Shown here one piece after another: positions 23,799-29,847 of a DNA stretch of 29,847 nt. The translations under genes and the position numbers were made by a program. This DNA is from Bacteroides ovatus (lineage in GTDB: Bacteria; Bacteroidota; Bacteroidia; Bacteroidales; Bacteroidaceae), in contig JAUUNK010000041.1 in assembly GCA_030844565.1 (NCBI GenBank), positions 1 through 29,847 of the forward strand, in the 5' to 3' direction. Under the pieces are notes generated by a model, which saw only the letters and a list, made by a program, of their open reading frames with translations, was not told the DNA's origin and did no database searches. Position 1 is the first letter of the stretch; every line of letters begins with the position of its first letter.

Positions 23799-24311
23799 CT
23801 AACTTTTGAATTCATTTGTCGATAAAGTCCGCTGATAAGCAATCCGCTCCGTGCCGTTCTTCACAAAGATAATGCCGCAACGGCGGAAGCCATTCTTCTC
23901 CAGGATATGCTGCATCACATGATTGTCCCGATGGGTATCTACACGGAGATTGCTGCAACGTGCCGAGCACCACTCCAGGCAAGCCTCCGCTATACCTTTC
24001 CGCTTGCCCGCGGTAGCCATCCGGTGAATCACTCCATAAGGTTCGTGGTTGAGCCACCCGCCGTCATAGATGTGTAGGTAAGTAGGGTCTTCTCCCAAGA
24101 TAAAACAGAAAGTGCCGGCAATTTCTTCTTGCCCGTCTGTGCAGACAAAGCTATGACCGGCTTCTATCTCTTGACGAATAAGCTCTTCGGAAGGATAACC
24201 GTTAATCCATTGGGTGGTGTTACCATTTGCCCGCATAAACTGGCGGGCATACTCATAAATTTCCATCACCAAGGGTAGGTCTTTCAATTCAGTAGGTCTG
24301 ATTATCATCAT
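23799..24311 (-). CDS. GNAT-family N-acetyltransferase
   Basis: A 170-residue protein of the GCN5-related fold. It opens MMIIRPTELKDLPLVMEIYE, the usual first strand and helix of the family, and has the acetyl-CoA pyrophosphate loop MATAGKRKGIAEACLEW. The region LRVDTHRDNHVMQHILEKNGFRRCG is the typical fourth-motif segment in which an Asn follows the beta-5 strand. The substrate is unknown. Two adjacent ATG codons could serve as start (24311 or 24308). It begins three bases after the stop of the zinc-ribbon lipoprotein gene and is the last gene of the metA-led operon. Confidence 0.9.
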   Translation of the reverse strand: MMIIRPTELKDLPLVMEIYEYARQFMRANGNTTQWINGYPSEELIRQEIEAGHSFVCTDGQEEIAGTFCFILGEDPTYLHIYDGGWLNHEPYGVIHRMATAGKRKGIAEACLEWCSARCSNLRVDTHRDNHVMQHILEKNGFRRCGIIFVKNGTERIAYQRTLSTNEFKS

Positions 24312-24314
24312 AAG

Positions 24315-25295
24315 TTATTCATTTACTGCCCCGCAACGAGGACATACACCTTTCTTCTCTAACTTCTCTCCGCAATTGCCACAACGGTATTTATATCCGC
24401 TACTGCGCCTCACCTTCTGCGCAAACACCCAAATGAACAAAGCAAGAAACAGGTATCCGATGTAAACAGGAGTCGTCAGAATAAAGAAGAAGTAACAAAA
24501 AATACAACAGGACATGAGTCCCAATAAATAAAAGATGGCGGCAGCAGGCGTCAACTGCCGGAATAAATCGTCGAGCACTGCCAACGCCACAATGACGAAC
24601 AGCCAGATGCTCAATAGAAACACCGACAGAATAAAGGGTACTTTGAAGGGCGACAAAGTGGGATTATAATAGAAATGCTCCCACGTATCGGGCACGAATA
24701 CCTGCATAGATTCGTACACCGTCGCGCTAAACGCCATTAGCAGGCAAAGCAATAAGGGATATACACTGTCAATATCATTAAAATAGACCATCTGCAACTG
24801 TTTGCGGCGAAAAGCGCGGAAAAGGTAAACGCCTACAAAGAGTGCAAATATTATCACAAAATAAGAAGCATGGGTATCACTAAACAAATGGATAGCCTGC
24901 GAAATGCTGTCTGTAGGGATGAAAGAACGTTTCATTTCTTTCTCTCTTATCCATCCCTGCGCGGTCTGGCTATGGGCTAACTTTACCCAAATGCTATCTA
25001 CGCTGTCGGCAGGATGGACGGCAAACTCAGCCACCACTACCCTATCCCCCTTGGAGAGGCGGATAAAAGTATCTTTTAGCGGAAGGCATTCCAACGTTAT
25101 CGAGTCATCTGTCAGTTCGAGGTTTGTGTTCCAGGTATAATGCCGTTTGGAAAGATAGGTCAGAGAATCCTTCGTTCGTTTCGACACCCCCCCGGTTTCA
25201 AGGTCAAGGGGTGAATAGTGGCAGGCAGACAGGATAAATAAAAGTACTGCCAAGCACGCAACGGGAACAGACAGGCAATCCGATAGCTTTCTCAT
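24315..25295 (-). CDS. Zinc-ribbon membrane lipoprotein with SH3-like domain, unknown function
   Basis: I start at ATG 25295-25293, which overlaps the upstream stop as ATGA; the longer frame to 25331 lacks an export signal. The 326-residue product begins MRKLSDCLSVPVACLAVLLF and continues to a lipobox LSAC near residue 25. An extracytoplasmic segment (about 60-125) resembles a bacterial SH3-like fold (LSKGDRVVVAEFAV, QGWIREKEMKRS). About four to five membrane helices follow. The tail is a C4 zinc ribbon (YRCGNCGEKLEKKGVCPRCG). A lipidated N-terminus plus multiple helices plus a cytosolic-type zinc ribbon is uncommon. I do not recognise a function; the operon offers no clear hint. Confidence 0.75.
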   Translation of the reverse strand: MRKLSDCLSVPVACLAVLLFILSACHYSPLDLETGGVSKRTKDSLTYLSKRHYTWNTNLELTDDSITLECLPLKDTFIRLSKGDRVVVAEFAVHPADSVDSIWVKLAHSQTAQGWIREKEMKRSFIPTDSISQAIHLFSDTHASYFVIIFALFVGVYLFRAFRRKQLQMVYFNDIDSVYPLLLCLLMAFSATVYESMQVFVPDTWEHFYYNPTLSPFKVPFILSVFLLSIWLFVIVALAVLDDLFRQLTPAAAIFYLLGLMSCCIFCYFFFILTTPVYIGYLFLALFIWVFAQKVRRSSGYKYRCGNCGEKLEKKGVCPRCGAVNE

Positions 25296-27121
25296 AGCGC
25301 AGCCTTTACTTTCATCTGGCAATTCTTGCAATCGAACTCCAAGCGGAAACGTTTTCCGTCGGTAGAAACCAGGTAATAAGGTTCCCTATAAGGCGAACGC
25401 ACCCGCTGACGGATGGGACACCATCCCATACTGTAGCGCAGACAATGCTTGCAGAACATGAGCACCGCTCCTTCTATCGGCTCTTTCTCATAAGCCGGAG
25501 CTATCTGCTGCACACCGTGTTCCCGATAGAAAGAAGCAGCGCGGCTATTCATCACATTGCCCAGATAAGTAAGCGAAGTTTCCGGGAAAGCATGGCTGGT
25601 AGGTTTCCACACGGCATATTCCGGACGGTAATTGATGTGGCGGGCAGTTATCAGTTTTTCTACAGTACAACGACGAAGTTCCGCCAATACGGAAGCGGGC
25701 AGGAACCAATTGTCCGAGAAAGATATTTCTATCTTCTCCGCCTCAAAGGGAGTGTTTCCCAGTTTAGCCAACTGCCCCTTCAAGTTCTCCTGCTGCGGGG
25801 TGCGTGCCAACTCCTTTGCATAAGGAAGAGCCAACGTCACACTGATGCCGTCTTCATCTGTAAATGTCAATGAAAAACCAAAACCTATATCTGCCAACAC
25901 AACGGAGACGGCTATCTTCCGCTCTGCAGACTTGCGGGAAAGGATACGCTCAAATTCCTGGTCGAAATTCCGGTAAAGCACCGTCCGGGATTTCAGGCGG
26001 GGCATCTCTTGGGGATAAAGTTTGTTCTCTTCCACCCGGTTGATACGGAAACCCTGCAAACGCCCTTGCTCGTCGTGGAAGCATACTCCGTCTCCATTAT
26101 TGAAAGACTTTACTCCTGCTACGGTTAAATAGTTCCCACGTATTTCTTTCACTGTTCCCATCTCTTCACCGAGAGATTTCGGCGTATCAAAAGAGAATAT
26201 TTCTTTGTCGCGCCCATGAAGGAAGTAATGCGTAAAACCGCGGTTGAAACTCTTATCCGCCTGTGGACGGAAACCCAGACGAGAAGTGCCCGAAGAAGCG
26301 CGCACATACTCCGGCCGGCGCGCAAGGATAGCATCCAGCCGTTGGCGGTAGGCTGCTGTCACATTCTTGACATACGAGACATCTTTCAGCCTGCCTTCTA
26401 TCTTGAACGAAGAAGTCCCGGCGTCCATCAACTGTTCCAACTCGTCCATTTGGTTGAGGTCTTTGAGTGACAACAGATGTTTATCCTTGATGATAACCTT
26501 TCCTTCCGCATCGACAAGGCTAAAAGGCAAACGGCAGAATTGTGCACATTCGCCCCGGTTGGCACTCCTGCCGAAGCATGCTTCGCTGACATAGCATTGA
26601 CCACTATAACTCACGCACAAAGCTCCGTGCACAAACACTTCCAAGGGAACCTCGGGGCAAGCCTGATGTATCTTTCTTATTTCTCCTAAAGACAATTCAC
26701 GGGCAAGAACCACTTGACGGAAACCAGCCTCATAGAGAAACTTTACCTTCTCTGGCGTACGATTGTCCATCTGTGTGCTGGCATGGAGAGGGATGGGCGG
26801 CAGGTTGAGACGAGTGATTCCCATGTCCTGAACAATCAAGGCATCCACTCCTATCCGATAGAGGGCATGAATCATCTCTTCCGTCTCTTTCAGTTCTTCT
26901 TCCCTGAGAATGGTGTTCACCGTCACATAAACACGGGCGTTATAGAGGTGAGCATGCTTCACAAGGGTTTCTATGTCCTCAATTGAATTAACTGCTGCGG
27001 CACGTGCCCCAAACTTAGGTGCACCGATATATACTGCATCCGCCCCGTGAAGAATAGCTTCGATGCCGCACTCCAGGTTTTTGGCAGGAGCCAGAAGTTC
27101 TATTTTACGCTGCTTTGTCAT
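25292..27121 (-). CDS. U32 peptidase-family protein (RlhA/TrhP-like RNA hydroxylation factor)
   Basis: A 609-residue protein. The N-terminal half is the U32 TIM-barrel-like domain, starting KIELLAPAKNLECGIEAILHGADAVYIG. It contains the family signature EVFVHGALCVSYSGQCYVS, followed by a cysteine set (CFGRSANRGECAQFC) that together with two late cysteines could hold an iron-sulfur cluster. The extra C-terminal 300 residues, ending with CKHCLRYSMGWCP and DCKNCQMKV, match the long form of the family, as in E. coli RlhA (YdcP), which hydroxylates C2501 of 23S rRNA; TrhP modifies tRNA. Protease activity is therefore not assumed. It overlaps metA upstream and the lipoprotein gene downstream by ATGA. 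Confidence 0.88.
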   Translation of the reverse strand: MTKQRKIELLAPAKNLECGIEAILHGADAVYIGAPKFGARAAAVNSIEDIETLVKHAHLYNARVYVTVNTILREEELKETEEMIHALYRIGVDALIVQDMGITRLNLPPIPLHASTQMDNRTPEKVKFLYEAGFRQVVLARELSLGEIRKIHQACPEVPLEVFVHGALCVSYSGQCYVSEACFGRSANRGECAQFCRLPFSLVDAEGKVIIKDKHLLSLKDLNQMDELEQLMDAGTSSFKIEGRLKDVSYVKNVTAAYRQRLDAILARRPEYVRASSGTSRLGFRPQADKSFNRGFTHYFLHGRDKEIFSFDTPKSLGEEMGTVKEIRGNYLTVAGVKSFNNGDGVCFHDEQGRLQGFRINRVEENKLYPQEMPRLKSRTVLYRNFDQEFERILSRKSAERKIAVSVVLADIGFGFSLTFTDEDGISVTLALPYAKELARTPQQENLKGQLAKLGNTPFEAEKIEISFSDNWFLPASVLAELRRCTVEKLITARHINYRPEYAVWKPTSHAFPETSLTYLGNVMNSRAASFYREHGVQQIAPAYEKEPIEGAVLMFCKHCLRYSMGWCPIRQRVRSPYREPYYLVSTDGKRFRLEFDCKNCQMKVKAAL

Positions 27122-28035
27122 TCGATGTCATTGATATTATATGGCGTCTCTTGATAGACGAAATAGTTGAGCCAATTGGAAAACAGCAGGTTAGCATGGG
27201 CACGCCAGCGCACCAACGGTCCTTTGCCAGGATCATTATCCACATAGTAGTTACGCGGCATCTCTATAGGCAGTCCTTTTGCCAGGTCGCGGCGATATTC
27301 CGTGTCCAGTGTCAGCGGTGAATATTCCGAATGCCCGGTGACGAAAAACTCGCGTCCGCCCCGCGCCACCACCATATATACGCCGGACTCTGCTGACTCA
27401 GACAGCAGAGTAAGTTCGGGAACGCAAAGAATATCTTCTTTTCTTACCTCGGTATGCCGGCTATGAGGCACATAGAATGTATCATCAAAACCACGGAAGA
27501 TAGGATGTAGCGGCAAAAGGGTACGATGCTCGAAAATGCCAAACATTTTGCTCTGGAGGGCATGCTTGGGCACACCGTAGTGATGATACAGACCAGCCTG
27601 CGCCGCCCAGCAGATATATAGCGTAGAAGTAACGTGAGTACGCGCCCAATCGAATATCTCCGTTATCTCGTCCCAATAAGTTACCTCTTCAAATTCCATT
27701 TGTTCCACAGGAGCGCCGGTGATAATCATGCCATCATACTTCTCCCCCTTCATCTTTTCAAAATCAGTGTAGAAAGTCTGCATGTGTTCCACAGGAGTAT
27801 TCTTGGAAGTATGACTCTTTATTTTCATAAAAGAAATTTCTACCTGAAGCGGCGTATTGGACAGAAGCCTGACCAGATCGGTCTCAGTAGTAATCTTTAA
27901 AGGCATCAGGTTGAGAATGACAATCCGCAGCGGGCGGATATCCTGTTGTGTTGCGCGGGAGGTGTCGATAACAAAAATATTCTCCTCCTTCAATAGCTCT
28001 ATCGCGGGAAGCTTGTCAGGTAAATTTAAAGGCAT
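27118..28035 (-). CDS. metA: Homoserine O-acyltransferase (MetA), predicted acetyl-CoA specific
   Basis: A 305-residue enzyme that acylates homoserine, the entry step to methionine, so it competes with the threonine branch encoded at 2993-8058. The alignment to MetA is full length: PDKLPAIELLKEENIFV, LNLMPLKITTETDLVRLLSNTP, catalytic Cys142 in YICWAAQAGLY, and the triad-associated His and Glu within PHSRHTEV and TGHSEYSP. Residue 111 is Glu (GAPVEQMEFEE). In characterised MetA proteins Glu at this position gives acetyl-CoA use and Gly gives succinyl-CoA use, so I predict homoserine O-acetyltransferase. The TGA stop overlaps the next ATG. It is the first gene of a four-gene operon with a palindrome at its promoter. 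Confidence 0.95.
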   Translation of the reverse strand: MPLNLPDKLPAIELLKEENIFVIDTSRATQQDIRPLRIVILNLMPLKITTETDLVRLLSNTPLQVEISFMKIKSHTSKNTPVEHMQTFYTDFEKMKGEKYDGMIITGAPVEQMEFEEVTYWDEITEIFDWARTHVTSTLYICWAAQAGLYHHYGVPKHALQSKMFGIFEHRTLLPLHPIFRGFDDTFYVPHSRHTEVRKEDILCVPELTLLSESAESGVYMVVARGGREFFVTGHSEYSPLTLDTEYRRDLAKGLPIEMPRNYYVDNDPGKGPLVRWRAHANLLFSNWLNYFVYQETPYNINDIE

Positions 28036-28047
28036 AGTTGCTTTATA

Positions 28048-28074
28048 TTAGTAATTTGGCTACAAAATTACTAA
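28048..28074 (-). promoter_or_regulatory. metA promoter -7 box within a 10-bp-arm palindrome
   Basis: On the minus strand TAATTTTG (28070-28063) is an exact TAnnTTTG box. It is embedded in an inverted repeat with perfect 10-bp arms (TTAGTAATTT 28048-28057 and AAATTACTAA 28065-28074). The predicted transcription start, near 28056, also falls within it. It could be an operator for a methionine-responsive repressor, or partly a core promoter feature. No clear -33 box is seen. Confidence 0.5.
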
Positions 28075-28168
28075 AAATTAGGGAGAAATAAATGAGAGAG
28101 CTTATTTAGAAAGGATACAAATTAAGGCATTTTAATCAAGATTGGTAACAACGAATAGATAAAACCTG

Positions 28169-28176
28169 TATTTTTG
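28169..28176 (+). promoter_or_regulatory. Putative -7 box of the ferredoxin gene
   Basis: TATTTTTG exactly matches TAnnTTTG. It lies 38 bp before the ATG, giving a leader of about 32 nt. The nearest -33-like TTGG is about 23 bp upstream, a little far. Confidence 0.5.
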
Positions 28177-28214
28177 CCCCACAAATTAGTACTAATAATT
28201 AAATATTAAAGAAA

Positions 28215-28385
28215 ATGGCTTACGTAATTAGTGACGATTGTATTGCTTGCGGAACTTGTATCGACGAGTGTCCGGTAGAAGCTATCTCTGAAGGTGACAT
28301 CTATTCTATCAACCCTGACGTATGTACTGAATGTGGTACTTGCGCTGATGTTTGTCCTTCTGAAGCAATCCATCCGGGAGAATAA
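28215..28385 (+). CDS. Small 2[4Fe-4S] ferredoxin
   Basis: A 56-residue clostridial-type ferredoxin beginning MAYVISDDCIACGTC. Two canonical CxxCxxCxxxCP motifs, CIACGTCIDECP and CTECGTCADVCP, each followed by the symmetric xEAI segment, bind two low-potential [4Fe-4S] clusters. Such proteins carry electrons between pyruvate:ferredoxin oxidoreductase, hydrogenase and Rnf-type complexes in anaerobes. The length and pseudo-two-fold symmetry are exactly those of the family. The gene stands alone, with its own promoter-like box and a strong terminator, and uses frequent codons (GGT, GCT, GAA), suggesting high expression. The hydrogenase operon at the left end is a plausible partner but not adjacent. 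Confidence 0.95.
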   Translation: MAYVISDDCIACGTCIDECPVEAISEGDIYSINPDVCTECGTCADVCPSEAIHPGE

Positions 28386-28403
28386 TACAATCTGAAAAAA
28401 TGT

Positions 28404-28445
28404 AAAGAGGGAATGCTTACGGATAAAAGCATTCCCTCTTTTTTT
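28404..28445. terminator. Strong intrinsic terminator after the ferredoxin gene
   Basis: A perfect 15-bp stem (28404-28418 with 28427-28441, core GAGGGAATGC/GCATTCCCTC) with an 8-nt loop is followed by a T-run. It can serve both the ferredoxin gene and the convergent kinase gene, whose strand also shows a T-rich tract beyond the stem. Confidence 0.9.
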
Positions 28446-28461
28446 ATTTTCCCTTCCCTTA

Positions 28462-29802
28462 TTAGTTTTGCTCTCCAGGCACCTGCAACGGAATGATGAG
28501 TATGAAACGAGCACCATTGGTATATCCCGTATCCAGTTTCACTTCACCTTCCAGACGCTCGGCAATGGCACGACATATATTCAGGCCCAGTCCCGACCCT
28601 TGTTTAAAACTATCCAGCTTCCTGAAACGGGCAAATACGGCTTCCGCCCGTTCCAAGGGGATACCTACACCTGTATCTGTCACCGAAAAAGTAATCTTTC
28701 CCGGATTCTCCGAAAGCGAGCAGTGAAGATGTATCTCTCCCTCGGTAGTATGTTTCTCTGCATTTGTCAGGAAATTAATCAAAACTTGACGCACCCGGTG
28801 ACCATCGGTCAGGATAATGTAGTCGTCTTTTACTTCAGACGTGAAATAAAGATTCACATTTTCAGGTCTGCGATGTGTCACCGTAGCAATCGCCATGTGG
28901 CACAATTCATTGCAGGAGTGTTCCTTTATCTTCATGGTATATTTGCCACTTTCAAGTTCGGCAAGGTTCAGGATGTCATTGATAAGAGTGGTCAGCAAAT
29001 CGGAATTGTGCTGAATCAGCTCGCCGAACTCTTTCTTTTCATCCTCTCCCAGTTCCATCTCAGGAGTAAGAATCAATTGGGAGAAACCTACGATGGCATT
29101 GAGCGGAGTACGTATCTCGTGGCTCATGTTCTGAATAAAAATAGATTTCATCTTATCCGCCTCTTCCGCCCGGTCACGCGCTATCTCCAATTCCTTATTC
29201 TTGCGACGAAGCGACTGCTTGCTTTTGCGTTGTATATAAAGATAGCCTACCAGGAAAACAATAGAAATGAGAAGACACAACCCCAGTATCGTCAGAATAA
29301 TGATTTGTGCACGCGATGCAGCCTTCTCCTTCTCAAAAAGAATCTTTTGCTGCTCTGCTTTCATTTCCAGGTGTGCCAACTCCAATTTGTGATTATTCAA
29401 AGTAAGGCTGTCATTAAGCGACGACATCCGTGCCAATTCCAATTGCGATTCCGCTTGCTGAGACCTCCATCTTTCACGCCCCAATTGGAGGGTGATATTC
29501 TTCAGGTTCAGTTGGGCATTCTCCAGTTGCAAGCGTTCGTTGCCTATCTGTGCATTTAGTTCGGCAATGTCGGCAGCACTCATCTCATTATCGAGCGAGT
29601 CCTTATACAACCGACAACGTTTCAGATAGTAACAAGACCTCTTATAGTCGCCCGCCTTTTCATAGATATACGCCTTGTTACTCCACCGTTCTTCCTGCGT
29701 TGGAAAAGAATCTGCCAAGGCAACGGCTTCCCCATATCTTGTATCCAACACCAGTCTCTTGATGCGGTTATCTAGAAAAAGCCCACTCATAAGGGAGGGC
29801 AC
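28462..29802 (-). CDS. Sensor histidine kinase, short TPR-type, possibly 5'-truncated
   Basis: The open frame gives 446 residues from GTG 29802 (an ATG four codons later is also possible). Residues about 20-70 look like one TPR-type repeat (WSNKAYIYEKAGDYKRSCYYLK), then a coiled coil (85-165), one membrane helix (167-190) and a complete kinase core. That core has the H-box FIQNMSHEIRTPLNAI with His228, N-box INFLTNAEKHT with Asn347, G1 DTGVGIP at 376 and G2 GSGLGL at 402. No receiver or DNA-binding domain follows. Bacteroides relatives usually have a signal peptide and several TPRs before this point. Here neither is present, and an in-frame TGA lies 15 bp upstream of the GTG. The sensor region may therefore be truncated by a mutation. 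Confidence 0.85.
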   Translation of the reverse strand: MPSLMSGLFLDNRIKRLVLDTRYGEAVALADSFPTQEERWSNKAYIYEKAGDYKRSCYYLKRCRLYKDSLDNEMSAADIAELNAQIGNERLQLENAQLNLKNITLQLGRERWRSQQAESQLELARMSSLNDSLTLNNHKLELAHLEMKAEQQKILFEKEKAASRAQIIILTILGLCLLISIVFLVGYLYIQRKSKQSLRRKNKELEIARDRAEEADKMKSIFIQNMSHEIRTPLNAIVGFSQLILTPEMELGEDEKKEFGELIQHNSDLLTTLINDILNLAELESGKYTMKIKEHSCNELCHMAIATVTHRRPENVNLYFTSEVKDDYIILTDGHRVRQVLINFLTNAEKHTTEGEIHLHCSLSENPGKITFSVTDTGVGIPLERAEAVFARFRKLDSFKQGSGLGLNICRAIAERLEGEVKLDTGYTNGARFILIIPLQVPGEQN

Positions 29803-29847
29803 TGAAAAAGTTCCTCACAGAGGCGATGCTTTAAAATTAATGGGCAC

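Noticed and set aside
25296..25331. Longer start for the zinc-ribbon lipoprotein
   Set aside because: The ATG at 25295 gives a typical lipoprotein signal and an ATGA overlap with the upstream gene; the extension would put charged residues ahead of the signal peptide.

Overview
The window is ordinary chromosomal DNA of a Bacteroidales bacterium, most likely the genus Bacteroides (inference). The evidence is several promoters of the Bacteroidetes type (-7 box TAnnTTTG), few Shine-Dalgarno sequences, the gene set (fused thrA next to an ApgM-like gene and thrC, an acetyl-type MetA, a long U32 peptidase-family protein, a TPR-type histidine kinase) and short heptanucleotide repeats that translate as NSQLSTL-like peptides. 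I see no phage, insertion sequence, CRISPR array, tRNA or rRNA.

Layout. 1-2785 (minus): catalytic (partial) and NuoF-like subunits of an NADH-linked [FeFe] hydrogenase. 2924-2969: strong inverted repeat closing the threonine operon. 2993-8250 (minus): threonine operon, namely an 18-residue Thr-rich leader peptide, thrA (aspartokinase/homoserine dehydrogenase), an ApgM-like protein in the place where homoserine kinase is expected, and thrC. 8442-9887 (plus): cytoplasmic alpha-amylase. 9951-10040: three direct repeats at exact 33-bp spacing over the putative radA promoter. 10167-13201 (plus): radA and an FAD-dependent dehydrogenase whose reading frame has absorbed a dispersed repeat. 13224-14053: a small secreted-protein gene broken by one TAG, overlapping a LuxR-type regulator. 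14243-16702: TonB-dependent receptor. 16865-17764 (minus): AraC regulator, divergent from a complete tripartite RND efflux operon (17944-23478). 23601-23684: four 21-bp tandem repeats. 23799-28035 (minus): a tightly overlapped operon metA, U32 protein, zinc-ribbon membrane lipoprotein, GNAT acetyltransferase. 28215-28385: small 2[4Fe-4S] ferredoxin with its own promoter and terminator. 28462-29802 (minus): histidine kinase lacking most of its expected sensor.

How the genes work together. ThrA, the ApgM-like protein and ThrC would take aspartate to threonine apart from aspartate-semialdehyde dehydrogenase, and MetA draws homoserine toward methionine. The hydrogenase and the ferredoxin belong to fermentative redox balance, though they are about 25 kb apart. 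The AraC regulator probably controls the divergent efflux pump. The LuxR-type regulator may control the TonB receptor through a 20-bp palindrome at that gene's promoter.

The least ordinary features are the repeat inside the dehydrogenase gene, the 33-bp-phased repeats before radA, the threonine leader, the non-orthologous homoserine kinase candidate and the broken ORF fused to the regulator start. I found no clearly new multi-gene system.
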